From Tragulus kanchil (lineage: Eukaryota; Chordata; Mammalia; Artiodactyla; Tragulidae), in contig JAIOJX010000025.1 in assembly GCA_022376925.1 (NCBI GenBank), positions 6,107,141 through 6,171,140 on the forward strand: a DNA stretch of 64,000 bases. The letters are read 5' to 3'. The translations under genes were made by a program, and so were the position numbers. The notes under the pieces are model-generated. The model searched no databases. It worked only from the letters and a program-made list of their open reading frames with translations, and had not been told where the DNA came from. Below are positions 13,259 to 24,710 of this stretch, piece by piece (the stretch's first letter is position 1; each line of letters opens with the position of its first letter).

Positions 13259-13384
13259 CTGAGAATTCAGCCTGTTCAACTGGGATTGAGAATTTTGAAT
13301 AATTTGCTGTAGATCCTCTTTTTCTTGATTAAGTCTTTCTCGGTCTGATCGCTCCTTTTTGAAATCTTCTTCGTATATTTGCAC
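13259..13384 (-). CDS. TNIP3: TNIP3 UBAN/AHD2 exon (copy 1)
   Basis: The exon is 126 bases, 42 codons, phase 0. The acceptor is TTCCTAG and the donor TCTCAG|GTATAAG. It reads VQIYEEDFKKERSDRERL, NQEKEDLQQ and SQSQLNRLNSQ. This is the UBAN motif (EDFxxERxDRExxxxEKE), the coiled coil by which ABIN proteins and optineurin bind linear and Lys63 ubiquitin chains and inhibit NF-kB. All core acidic, Phe and Arg positions are present. In human the next exon starts IKACQ; I could not find it below 13259. An identical exon lies at 14368-14493, probably a false duplicate. Confidence 0.93.
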
Positions 13385-14367
13385 CTAGGAAATATTAACA
13401 TGCTGTTATATTGCTAGGTTGCTTTTCTCTTAAGCCATTTAAATGAGTCCAAAAGAGATGTTGCCTGGGTCTGTCCAATCTGAGATATGGATGTCCTCTT
13501 TTCATGAATATTTCTTTATAGTGGAACTCCATCTTGATATATGACTATAATTTTATCCTTCACTTTGACTGTAATGGCAATTTCTCAAATTTTTTCTCCT
13601 TGAGGATATATCAGGAATTCATAAGCAACATTATAGATGTTTTGAAAAAAAATCCCCTCACTGATTTTTCTATTGCATATTCCATTATTGTGAGGAAACT
13701 TTGGCTCCCTCAAGTTCATCAATGTTTAGTGTCACTGTTTTGGTGCAAATCATCCATCTCTAATCAAGGTTTTCATATAAACATTGCTTGACCTTCTCAA
13801 GACAGTTTACTGACAATAGTTGAGTAAAGACACTGAATACTGACATGCCGAAGTTTCCAGATATAAATTACAAGTTAGAAATGAAAAGCATGGCATGCTT
13901 ATTGAAGGATATTTATCAGTTTCCCTTTAAGTAATTGTGGGGGTATATCATAAAAAAAGAGGAACATTTTAGTAGAATGTCTCTCAAGAGATAACTCCAA
14001 ATATTCCACAAAAGTAATCAGAAAATTTTATTATTGTTTCAATTGGAATAGTGTTGATTGATGACTTGGAGACTAGGATGTGAAGTTATGAAAACAAATG
14101 AAGCTTAAGGAATTACGCAAAGGAGTTTCTCTAAAACTAGATTTAGATTACAATTACAATCTGGACCAAGTAACCAGATGTCTGTCTATTAATACACATT
14201 GCAAATCTCCGATTTCTTTTTGCAGAGTACTAATCTCTCAAAAAACCCCACAAAAATAGTAATTAACAGAAGTCAAAATGTCTGTTTTTAATAAAGATTT
14301 CTCATTTTTTAATGAGAAAACAAAAGTAAAATATGTATGTGCTGGCAAAGGTTATTTGAACTTATAC

Positions 14368-14493
14368 CTGAGAATTCAGCCTGTTCAACTGGGATTGAGA
14401 ATTTTGAATAATTTGCTGTAGATCCTCTTTTTCTTGATTAAGTCTTTCTCGGTCTGATCGCTCCTTTTTGAAATCTTCTTCGTATATTTGCAC
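14368..14493 (-). CDS. TNIP3: TNIP3 UBAN/AHD2 exon (duplicate copy)
   Basis: This copy is identical in sequence and splice sites to 13259-13384, 1109 bases away, within the 13113-15312 tandem repeat. If spliced together the two would repeat the 42-residue UBAN block in frame. I know of no ABIN protein with a double UBAN. Since the flanking intron is duplicated with it, and many other introns here show the same pattern, an assembly duplicate is the likelier reading. Confidence 0.6.
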
Positions 14494-15420
14494 CTAGGAA
14501 ATATTAACATGCTGTTATATTGCTAGGTTGCTTTTCTCTTAAGCCATTTAAATGAGTCCAGAAGAGATGTTGCCTGGGTCTGTCCAATCTGAGATATGGA
14601 TGTCCTCTTTTCATTAATATTCTTTATAGTGGAACTCCATCTTGATATATGACTATAATTTTATCCTTCACTTTGACTGTAATGGCAATTTCTCAAATTT
14701 TTTCTCCTTGAGGATATATCAGGAATTCATAAGCAACATTATAGATGTTTTGAAAAAAAATCCCCTCACTGATTTTTCTATTGCATATTCCATTATTGTG
14801 AGGAAACTTCGGCTCCCTCAAGTTCATCAATGTTTAGTGTCACTGTTTTGGTGCAAATCATCCATCTCTAATCAAGGTTTTCATATAAACATTGCTTGAC
14901 CTTCTCAAGACAGTTTACTGACAATAGTTGAGTAAAGACACTGAATACTGACATGCCGAAGTTTCCAGATATAAATTACAAGTTAGAAATGAAAAGCATG
15001 GCATGCTTATTGAAGGATATTTATCAGTTTCCCTTTAAGTAATTGTGGGGGTATATCATAAAAAAAGAGGAACATTTTAGTAGAATGTCTCTCAAGAGAT
15101 AACTCCAAATATTCCACAAAAGTAATCAGAAAATTTTATTATTGTTTCAATTGGAATAGTGTTGATTGATGACTTGGAGACTAGGATGTGAAGTTATGAA
15201 AACAAATGAAGCTTAAGGAATTACGCAAAGGAGTTTCTCTAAAACTAGATTTAGATTACAATTTACAATCTGGACCAAGTAACCAGATGTCTGTCTATTA
15301 ATACACACTGCATCATCATTACCATAAGTGCAACAAATTGTAACTAAAGGATTATCAACTTTAAGGCAATAACAATAAAACAATATGTAGTAGGTGAGAG
15401 AGGAAGAAATTAAACATTTT

Positions 15421-15497
15421 CGTTGTTCAGTAACTAAGCTGTGTTTGACTCGTTGCCACCCCATGAAGCGCAGCACACCAGGCTTCCTTGTCCATAG
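15421..15497 (-). mobile_element. Bov-A fragment (duplicate at 16502-16578)
   Basis: A single-monomer remnant with GTTGTTCAGTAACTAAGCTG, GACTCGTTGCCACCCCATG and CCAGGCTTCCTTGTCCA. Confidence 0.75.
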
Positions 15498-15522
15498 CTC
15501 TAGATGCAGATATACAAATTTA

Positions 15523-15818
15523 ATAGTTTTTTTTGTGGGGGGCAGGGGCGGGGACGGGACTGGGCGGGTTGGGGAAGCAGTGGGGCGGGCGGGCCACTTC
15601 TATTGGTCTTTCATTTATCTATTTTCATCCGTCGTTGTTCTTTGGCCTGTGTAGGCCTCCCATCGCAGCGGCCTCTGTTGTTGCAGAGCACCGACTCTGG
15701 GCGCATGCGCCCCAGAACTACGGCTCGACAATTGGACACATCCGTCCACACGTGAGATCTTCCCAGGCCAGGGATCGAACCGGCAGTGTCCTTACCCACT
15801 GGACCACCAGGGAAGCCT
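15523..15818 (-). mobile_element. tRNA-headed SINE with GC-rich tail (duplicate 16604-16897)
   Basis: Target duplication TACAAATTTA on both sides (15513-15522, 15820-15829). A G/C-rich extension near the tail varies by homopolymer indels between the two D7 copies. Confidence 0.85.
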
Positions 15819-17261
15819 GTACAAATTTAAATTTAAGGCTTTCTTCATCAGAAGTGTTGTAAAGCTGATATTTTGTTTTCGGGTGTCTTGTTGCTGAGAG
15901 CTGAGGTCCAAAGGCACAGACATAGTTAAATTAATGCTCTGTAGACAATTATCAGAGGCATCTGAAGTGGGAGAAGCCCATTGATTAGAACAAAACACAC
16001 TTACAGCAATATCATCACTTAGGTGGCCAAGATTCAAGTTTCTTTGTGAATTTAAATCCTTTAGAGTTTCATGCAGCACTGTTTTATAGGACCCTTAGAA
16101 ATTTATCAGTTTCCCTTTAAGTAATTGTGGGGGTATATCATAAAAAAAGAGGAACATTTTAGTAGAATGTCTCTCAAGAGATAACTCCAAATATTCCACA
16201 AAAGTAATCAGAAAATTTTATTATTGTTTCAATTGGAATAGTGTTGATTGATGACTTGGAGACTAGGATGTGAAGTTATGAAAACAAATGAAGCTTAAGG
16301 AATTACGCAAAGGAGTTTCTCTAAAACTAGATTTAGATTACAATTACAATCTGGACCAAGTAACCAGATGTCTGTCTATTAATACACATTGCATCATCAT
16401 TACCATAAGTGCAACAAATTGTAACTAAAGGATTATCAACTTTAAGGCAATAACAATAAAACAATATGTAGTAGGTGAGAGAGGAAGAAATTAAACATTT
16501 TCGTTGTTCAGTAACTAAGCTGTGTTTGACTCGTTGCCACCCCATGAAGCGCAGCACACCAGGCTTCCTTGTCCATAGCTCTAGATGCAGATATACAAAT
16601 TTAATAGTTTTTTTTGTGGGAGGCGGGGCGGGACGGGACTGGGCGGGTTGGGGAAGCAGCGGGGCGGGCGGGCCACTTCTATTGGTCTTTCATTTATCTA
16701 TTTTCATCCGTCGTTGTTCTTTGGCCTGTGTAGGCCTCCCATCGCAGCGGCCTCTGTTGTTGCAGAGCACCGACTCTGGGCGCATGCGCCCCAGAACTAC
16801 GGCTCGACAATTGGACACATCCGTCCACACGTGAGATCTTCCCAGGCCAGGGATCGAACCGGCAGTGTCCTTACCCACTGGACCACCAGGGAAGCCCGTA
16901 CAAATTTAAATTTAAGGCTTTCTTCATCAGAAGTGTTATAAAGCTGATATTTTGTTTTCGGGTGTCTTGTTGCTGAGAGCTGAGGTCCAAAGGCACAGAC
17001 ATAGTTAAATTAATGCTCTGTAGACAATTATCAGAGGCATCTGAAGTGGGAGAAGCCCATTGATTAGAACAAAACACACTTACAGCAATATCATCACTTA
17101 GGTGGCCAAGATTCAAGTTTCTTTGTGAATTTAAATCCTTTAGAGTTTCATGCAGCACTTGATAATATAATGATTATTAGGTACCCAGTTAGAAATGTAC
17201 ACAGTTAAAATGTGAATGCAGAAAGCTCCCTAAAGGGCCATACAAAAATGAAGGAGATGGA

Positions 17262-17530
17262 GCTTCCCTGGTGGTCCAGTGGGTAAAGAGTCCACCTTGC
17301 AGTGTAAGGGGCTTCCTGGCCGGGGAAGATCTCACGTGCCGTGGAGCAGCTGGGCCAGTGTGCCCAATTACGAGCCAGCACTCTGAAACGCATGTGCCCA
17401 GAGCTGGTGCTCTGCAAGGAGAGAGGCCCACATAGGCCAAAGAATAAAGATAGGAGAAAATAAATAAATAAAAAATCAATAAAGGAGACCCAATTAAAAA
17501 AAAAAAAAACACTCCAGGTTAATTTTTTTA
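17262..17530 (+). mobile_element. tRNA-headed SINE
   Basis: The head is GCTTCCCTGGTGGTCCAGTG, followed by the shared body with CCCAATTACGAGCC and GCCAAAGAATAAAG. The tail is A-rich. A target duplication AAAAATGAAGGAGATG flanks it, and this insertion is present once. Confidence 0.87.
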
Positions 17531-17883
17531 AAAAATGAAGGAGATGAATTCTGGTCTACTTTTGGGGGTTATGAAAAAAAAAATGGATACCTGCCACTGT
17601 CTGTATCAAATAGAACTAAACCATTACTGTAAACACCCCCATATTAGAGCATCTCTCCTGCATGAGATGTGCATTATGTGAGAGCACCGAAGATGACTCT
17701 AGTGTCTGAACATAAGCAGTACTTTTTTCAGAGGAATCCTGCAGCACCAATGATAAAACTCGGCAGAGTTTCAACACTCTGACTGTACCCTTATTCTCTC
17801 CATAGGTTTATTTTTAAGCTATAAATTTGATCCTGAATATAACAAAGCAGATTATTCAAATGGAGTTGATAGAAGAAAAACCC

Positions 17884-20201
17884 AATTTTATGTCAAATGC
17901 TCTGATTTCTTTAGATTTATAGATTGGTTACTTCCTATGAAGTAATAAGAGTAAATAATAGCAATATCACAGTTGCTTAATTCTTCCATGTACTGCACCA
18001 AGAGTCCTTGTCATTGGCACTTGCTCAGAGCAAAACAACCAAAAAGTTACTCCCAGGGACATCAGAAAATAATAAGCCTCCATTTTTTCTTCTATGACAT
18101 CCTGCCCTGCAACCCTTCCATTGTTGATAAATCACTGACAATGCACACTTCGAGGACTGGAATTCCTCTTTTTTCTGTATTTATCAACATCACCTGGAGC
18201 TTTCCCAGCACTTTACCTGTGTTAGTTTATCTCTCACACAAGACAAGAGATGTGATGGGTGGCCCCTCGGCTAAGTCAGTTCCTGATGCCTGAACTAAAT
18301 TTAGACTCAAGCAGTTTAGGCAGTGCTATGTCCCCACAGCCCTCTGCTGCTGAGGCAAGCAGGAGCTTACGCATTTACTTTTGCTGTGCACTTGGCATCA
18401 GTGAGTGAAACTGGATGGCTGGGAAGGAGGAAGCCATAGCTCATCAATAAATTCCTAGACAGTGCCATCCATATGTGAGAGTAGATGAACAGATGTGGCT
18501 CTTTGGTGATCACTGGAGAATATTTCCTTTAAAAAATGCCCTCATTGTTCCAAAACCTGGAGGCATGCTGCTGCAGGATAGCAGCCCAGCTGCCACCATT
18601 TTCTAAAAAGATCAGAGCTTGGGTTAATAGTGTATTCAAAATAAGTCACTTCTACATGAAACTCTCTAGACCTAGGGCTATTAGAAAGGTTAATTAGCAT
18701 GGCCTTCTTTCAAGTGTGTGATCAATGGCAACCCACACAATCCATCCGAAAGTCTATTTTCTCTTTCATGAAGTGTGAGAGTTGGTCTAGCTGAGAGAGT
18801 TACCTAAGCTTTAAAATTAGGTAATTCTAATTAAATGCATGCAAAAATCTTTGACACATTTTAATAGCAGGACTTCCAGACATGTCTAAAGCACATGAAC
18901 ACCAGGCCCTAAATTCCTCTTACGATTCTGTCACTTTCAACATCTCACCTGTTGTTTGAGAACTTCCATTTCTGTTCTCATCTCCTCATGGCTGCACTCC
19001 ATTTCAGGCTTCCAAATAGTCCTCATGAGATGAAGAATAATCTCGAATTTTATGTCAAATGCTCTGATTTCTTTAGATTTATAGATTGGTTACTTCCTAT
19101 GAAGTAATAAGAGTAAATAATAGCAATATCACAGTTGCTTAATTCTTCCATGTACTGCACCAAGAGTCCTTGTCATTGGCACTTGCTCAGAGCAAAACAA
19201 CCAAAAAGTTACTCCCAGGGACATCAGAAAATAATAAGCCTCCATTTTTTCTTCTATGACATCCTGCCCTGCAACCCTTCCATTGTTGATAAATCACTGA
19301 CAATGCACACTTCGAGGACTGGAATTCCTCTTTTTTCTGTATTTATCAACATCACCTGGAGCTTTCCCAGCACTTTACCTGTGTTAGTTTATCTCTCACA
19401 CAAGACAAGAGATGTGATGGGTGGCCCCTCGGCTAAGTCAGTTCCTGATGCCTGAACTAAATTTAGACTCAAGCAGTTTAGGCAGTGCTATGTCCCCACA
19501 GCCCTCTGCTGCTGAGGCAAGCAGGAGCTTACGCATTTACTTTTGCTGTGCACTTGGCATCAGTGAGTGAAACTGGATGGCTGGGAAGGAGGAAGCCATA
19601 GCTCATCAATAAATTCCTAGACAGTGCCATCCATATGTGAGAGTAGATGAACAGATGTGGCTCTTTGGTGATCACTGGAGAATATTTCCTTTAAAAAATG
19701 CCCTCATTGTTCCAAAACCTGGAGGCATGCTGCTGCAGGATAGCAGCCCAGCTGCCACCATTTTCTAAAAAGATCAGAGCTTGGGTTAATAGTGTATTCA
19801 AAATAAGTCACTTCTACATGAAACTCTCTAGACCTAGGGCTATTAGAAAGGTTAATTAGCATGGCCTTCTTTCAAGTGTGTGATCAATGGCAACCCACAC
19901 AATCCATCCGAAAGTCTATTTTCTCTTTCATGAAGTGTGAGAGTTGGTCTAGCTGAGAGAGTTACCTAAGCTTTAAAATTAGGTAATTCTAATTAAATGC
20001 ATGCAAAAATCTTTGACACATTTTAATAGCAGGACTTCCAGACATGTCTAAAGCACATGAACACCAGGCCCTAAATTCCTCTTACGATTCTGTCACTTTC
20101 AACATCTCACCTGTTGTTTGAGAACTTCCATTTCTGTTCTCATCTCCTCATGGCTGCACTCCATTTCAGGCTTCCCCAAATAGTCCTCATGAGATGAAGA
20201 A
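17884..20201. repeat. Tandem duplication D8 (17884-19037 / 19046-20201)
   Basis: The offset is 1162. It breaks inside the TNIP3 AHD1 exon, leaving a truncated exon copy at 18949-19037 and an 8-base filler. Confidence 0.94.
18949..19037 (-). pseudogene. TNIP3: Truncated duplicate of TNIP3 AHD1 exon
   Basis: This copy holds the 3' two-thirds of the exon at 20111-20230 with its donor, then breaks at the repeat junction (about 19037-19046). The acceptor and the ALRDALKMESS codons are missing. The homopolymer is two bases, against four in the intact copy. It cannot be spliced as an internal exon. It is the end of the first unit of the 17884-20201 tandem duplication. Confidence 0.8.
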
Positions 20202-20230
20202 CTCTCCATTTTCAAGGCATCTCGAAGAGC
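20111..20230 (-). CDS. TNIP3: TNIP3 exon, AHD1 to pre-UBAN (intact copy)
   Basis: The exon is 120 bases, 40 codons, phase 0, with acceptor TATAACACAG and donor CAACAG|GTGAGA. It reads ALRDALKMESSSSHEDYLGK then PEMECSHEEMRTEMEVLKQQ. The last part is highly conserved in ABIN-3 and runs directly into VQIYEEDF. A run of four G (coding strand; CCCC on plus at about 20173-20176) keeps the frame. Two other copies of this exon exist and both are damaged: 18949-19037 has lost its 5' part, and 21239-21357 is one base short. This copy is the one to use. Confidence 0.9.
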
Positions 20231-20562
20231 CTGTGTTATAAGCACACTGTTGACCTAAGAGTTGCCACATCATATGAATTTCTCTGCAATTATCACAATC
20301 ATCTCAAATGTACTCACAAGGCAGAATTTCATTTTTAAGGCATCATTGAATAATTTTATTCTGATTTGCTAGCACACAACCTTTTTTTTTTTTCAGAATC
20401 TCCATCTTTTTTCCATGATGCTGCTCATGTTATTCAACTCTCATTGTTATTTGTGAAGACTTTGATGTTAAGAGCCCCTCCCTTCTACCTAGCTAACTAC
20501 AGGTGGAAAACATATATAGTCTTCCTCTAGAGTCTCTGCTTCAGTAAAATATATGCTCCATC

Positions 20563-20710
20563 ATTAAGGCTGAAACTTTAGGAAGCATTAGAATTACCTG
20601 GAGAGACAGCATCCTCTCACACACCTATCCCTAAGCATTGCCCCTAGGGATACTGAATCAGTGTATCCCAAGGTAGGGACTGAGAATCTGCATTCTTCAA
20701 AAGCTGCTGC
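20563..20710. repeat. MER5A-like DNA transposon fragment (duplicate 21691-21838)
   Basis: It has AGAATTACCTGGAG, GATACTGAATCAG and GAGAATCTGCATTC in the order expected of MER5-type hAT relics. Confidence 0.65.
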
Positions 20711-20929
20711 TTATCTCAGATGACATTTTTAGTAATATATTTTTGCTATATAACCGTGTCCCCTAAAGGAGATATGGGAAACTCACACAAATCGGAATCC
20801 ATGCAGATTCACTATCCATTAGCTCTGTTTTACTGTTCTGCTCTGCACTCCATCGTATCATGCTCTGACCTAGCTATGGTTATATTTATTCTCCAATAAA
20901 ATATCGATTAGTCCACCACAGGGTGGAGA

Positions 20930-21093
20930 GTTGTTATTTAGTCCAACTCTTTGGGTCTTCACAGACTGTAACCTGCCAAGTTTCTCTGTTCATGGGATTT
21001 CCCAGGCAAGAATACTGGATTGCCATTTCCTTCGCCAGGGGATCTTCCAGACCCAGGGATCGAACCCATGTCTCATGCATTGGCAGGTGGATT
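20930..21093 (-). mobile_element. Bov-A2 SINE, truncated at D9 junction
   Basis: The left target duplication CCACAGGGTGGAGA is at 20916-20929. The right end is replaced by the tandem junction. Confidence 0.87.
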
Positions 21094-21238
21094 CTAAGCT
21101 TTAAAATTAGGTAATTCTAATTAAATGCATGCAAAAATCTTTGACACATTTTAATAGCAGGACTTCCAGACATGTCTAAAGCACATGAACACCAGGCCCT
21201 AAATTCCTCTTACGATTCTGTCACTTTCAACATCTCAC

Positions 21239-21357
21239 CTGTTGTTTGAGAACTTCCATTTCTGTTCTCATCTCCTCATGGCTGCACTCCATTTCAGGCT
21301 TCCCAAATAGTCCTCATGAGATGAAGAACTCTCCATTTTCAAGGCATCTCGAAGAGC
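21239..21357 (-). pseudogene. TNIP3: Frameshifted duplicate of TNIP3 AHD1 exon
   Basis: This is a 119-base copy of the exon at 20111-20230, in the second unit of the 19966-22222 tandem repeat. It has three instead of four bases in the homopolymer after the DYL codons, which moves the frame and destroys the MRTEMEVLKQQ end. Both splice sites are intact. A one-base homopolymer difference between near-identical copies looks like a sequencing or consensus error, not decay of an old duplicate. Confidence 0.8.
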
Positions 21358-22056
21358 CTGTGTTATAAGCACACTGTTGACCTAAGAGTTGCCACATCAT
21401 ATGAATTTCTCTGCAATTATCACAATCATCTCAAATGTACTCACAAGGCAGAATTTCATTTTTAAGGCATCATTGAATAATTTTATTCTGATTTGCTAGC
21501 ACACAACCTTTTTTTTTTTTCAGAATCTCCATCTTTTTTCCATGATGCTGCTCATGTTATTCAACTCTCATTGTTATTTGTGAAGACTTTGATGTTAAGA
21601 GCCCCTCCCTTCTACCTAGCTAACTACAGGTGGAAAACATATATAGTCTTCCTCTAGAGTCTCTGCTTCAGTAAAATATATGCTCCATCATTAAGGCTGA
21701 AACTTTAGGAAGCATTAGAATTACCTGGAGAGACAGCATCCTCTCACACACCTATCCCTAAGCATTGCCCCTAGGGATACTGAATCAGTGTATCCCAAGG
21801 TAGGGACTGAGAATCTGCATTCTTCAAAAGCTGCTGCTTATCTCAGATGACATTTTTAGTAATATATTTTTGCTATATAACCGTGTCCCCTAAAGGAGAT
21901 ATGGGAAACTCACACAAATCGGAATCCATGCAGATTCACTATCCATTAGCTCTGTTTTACTGTTCTGCTCTGCACTCCATCGTATCATGCTCTGACCTAG
22001 CTATGGTTATATTTATTCTCCAATAAAACATCGATTAGTCCACCACAGGGTGGAGA

Positions 22057-22246
22057 GTTGTTATTTAGTCCAACTCTTTGGGTCTTCACAGACTGTAACC
22101 TGCCAAGTTTCTCTGTTCATGGGATTTCCCAGGCAAGAATACTGGATTGCCATTTCCTTCGCCAGGGGATCTTCCAGACCCAGGGATCGAACCCATGTCT
22201 CATGCATTGGCAGGTGGATTCTTTACCACCGAGCCACTAAGGAAGT
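22057..22246 (-). mobile_element. Bov-A2 SINE, complete D9 copy
   Basis: It is complete, with target duplication CCACAGGGTGGAGA at 22043-22056 and 22247-22260. Because the first copy lacks its right end, this copy shows the true local order. Confidence 0.9.
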
Positions 22247-22260
22247 CCACAGGGTGGAGA

Positions 22261-22870
22261 CAGCATTCTTCTTTCTTGACATTCAGTACAACTTGGTGTT
22301 TTCACCATGCGGTGAGAAAGTGGAGGAAATAAGAGATATTTAGATTTGCCAACCAGATCATCATCCTTACTCATAAGTCCATGGTACTCTTACATCTACT
22401 GCATTTTGTCAGATTATATAAAAGACACTGTCTCTATTCTGAAGAACTACTTGCTCATTATCAAATGAGTCCACTGTATAAATATAAAAAGTTTACTTCC
22501 AGAGCTACAAGATTTTACTTTCTCTGTATCTCTTTAGTAGCTTCAGTGATGTTCATTTGATATACTAGTAACCCACTTCCCTCCATTACTATGTAATAGT
22601 AAGGCTTGTAAGGTTAGGAAAGTAAAGCAAATATATGGTCTTAAATGTGTACCTAGTTAAGACTAGAATTTCCTAATAGGATAATTTCTAGTCTATGGAT
22701 ACTGTCTAGTCTGATGTAGATATCATTTTTTAGGAAATTATAAGAAAAACAAGAGTTTTTTTCTCCCTCCAAGAATTCTTAAACAACATAAATTATTTAA
22801 TAATTTATGTATTGTTACGATTTATTGCTAAGCTATATAGTCCTAGGAGTTATCATAATAATTATATTTT
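22261..22870. other. TNIP3 intron, nothing recognised
   Basis: AT-rich unique sequence with no exon, repeat or regulatory site that I can support. Confidence 0.5.
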
Positions 22871-22884
22871 TAAAAATGTGTTAG

Positions 22885-23207
22885 GGCTTCCCCTGGTGGT
22901 CCAGTGGATAAGGACACCGCCTTGCAGTGCAAGGGACGCTGGTTCGACCCCTGGCCTGGGAAGATCCCACGTGCCGTGGAGCGGCTGGACTGATGTGTCC
23001 AATCACCGAGCCGGAGCTCTGGAGCGCATGCGCCCAGAGCTGGCGCTCTGTGACAACAGACGCCACCGCGATGGGAGGCCCGCAGGAGCCAAAGAACAAA
23101 GACGGATGAAAATAGAGAAATGAAAGACCAATAGAAGTGGCCCGCCCACTCCCCTCCCTCCCCAACCCGACGTCCCCCCAAAATAAATAAATAAATAAAT
23201 CTTAAAA
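22885..23207 (+). mobile_element. tRNA-headed SINE, long form
   Basis: Target duplication TAAAAATGTGTTAG / AAAAATGTGTTAG flanks a full-length member. It includes the extension AGAAATGAAAGACCAATAG and a C-rich stretch before the AAAT tail. Confidence 0.9.
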
Positions 23208-23221
23208 AAAAAATGTGTTAG

Positions 23222-24149
23222 TAGTATTAGAATCTGGAGTGGGGGGATGAGTCAAGTGAGTCAAGACAATCAAATATGCTGGCTTCATGTCCTACAGATA
23301 TGAATAGACTTCTTGTGGGTCTTGTAATATTTGAGTTTCCTGATCTACGTTTCATGTTATTCAGACTTCTAGAAATTTTTACAAATGAGTCATAAATGAA
23401 AGGTGAGTTTAGTAGACATTTATTCCATCTTGGGGTTTTCCAACTTCCTTGAATAAACACCTATAACCTATTCTAGAATAGCAATTTACGATCAGCACAG
23501 ATATAATAAACACAGTGGTGAGATGTTATACACATCAACTCTGCCCATGAGTGACTAGCCTCAGGTAATTTGATTAAACATCTGGATTCTCTGTCAAGAA
23601 CTTGATGAAAACAATACTCTTAGGCATCTCCTTCAAAGAAAAAAAAGTGGAATAGAGTACATGTGGTTGTATGAACTTCTGAAAATCATATGTTAATTGC
23701 TAAGCTCACATGCTATCAATTTCTGTTGAAAGACTGGGAGAGCAGGCAGTAGGTTTATGCAAGCAGGGTGGCCCTCAAATTCCATCCTGTGATGAATGGT
23801 GTGCACAATTAACTACCCAAATTATCATTTTTAAGTAATTTCTATTTATTATAGTGGTAAAAGAGAAAAGAGAAATATATAATACAAAACAGAATAACTT
23901 CTTGAGAATAACTAAATGAGAAAAAATCTCTTTGCACAAAATGATAAAAAAATATCTTTTATAGCTCATCACATTTTATGTTTAAAAGTGACAGTTGAAG
24001 GTATAGATGGGACGAAATCTTTTCTGGTTTGAAATACCCTTTTATTTTTTCTTACTACTCATAAGTAATGTGTTGTGACTATTAAAGCATGAATTCCAGG
24101 GTCAAAATTGGCTATTGAATATACTGTGTTATCACTAAGTTATATTAAT
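23222..24149. other. TNIP3 intron, nothing recognised
   Basis: Unique AT-rich intron. Short open frames here have no splice-site support or family match. Confidence 0.5.
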
Positions 24150-24710
24150 TGGTTAATACATTCATTCAACAAATATTTAAAAACATACTATGAGCTAGGT
24201 CCTATTCTAGGCACTTGGAATATAGCAATGAATAAAACTGAGAAACTCGGGGCCCCATTATGATCTACTGTCTTTGTGAGTCACCTCCTTCAAATAAATA
24301 TGTATTGATAGTAAATTTATATAATTTCATTCTTCCAAAGATGCATATGTCAATATTAATATGTTTTTGACCTAAAACTTTTAGTTTTATTCCTCTGACT
24401 TTAAGAGAAATTAAGTGTATCAATGGGCTGCTGAAAGTATTGTGGACCCTCAACACTGGGTCTACCATGGATAGGACAGACGTGTGCCCTGCAAAAATCC
24501 TGCCCACATGGAGCTTAAATCAAGACTGGGAGATAGTAAACAAATATGATAATAAACATGAGACATTTTGCATATATTAGATAGCAATGTATTCCAAGGA
24601 AAAATTAAAATGGCAAATATTAGATGTGGAGCATGTGATTTTAGTTAGGATAACCAGAAAAATCCTCTTTGAGAAGATGACATTTATATCAAGCTCTGAA
24701 TTTTAATCAA
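24150..24710 (-). repeat. L2 LINE 3' end, diverged
   Basis: CATTCATTCAACAAATATTT, then CTATGAGCTAGGTCC, then CCCACATGGAGCTTAAAT, is the complement of an L2 tail. It is ancient and interrupted by a non-matching stretch at about 24245-24470. Confidence 0.6.

Larger units (their letters stand above)
13113..15312. repeat. Tandem duplication D6 (13113-14203 / 14227-15312)
   Basis: The offset is about 1108-1114. It carries the TNIP3 UBAN exon in each unit. A 23-base filler lies at 14204-14226. An A-run is 11 long in the first copy and 6 in the second. Confidence 0.94.
15019..17159. repeat. Tandem duplication D7 (15019-16080 / 16101-17159)
   Basis: The offset is about 1081. Each unit includes a Bov-A fragment and a complete tRNA-headed SINE. 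The 20-base filler is 16081-16100. Part of the unit (from ATTTATCAG) is also present at about 13909, giving three copies in all. Confidence 0.94.
19966..22222. repeat. Tandem duplication D9 (19966-21093 / 21094-22222)
   Basis: The offset is 1127-1128. Each unit holds a full AHD1 exon, a MER5-like fragment and a Bov-A2, which the junction truncates in the first unit. Confidence 0.94.

Noticed and set aside
15792..16079. 95-codon minus frame (MLHETLKDLNSQRNLNL...), repeated at 16871-17158, between two TNIP3 exons
   Set aside because: The first 25 residues look helical, but ABIN-3 as I know it has no residues between EVLKQQ and VQIYEED. The rest of the frame runs into a SINE, and the copy is explained by D7.
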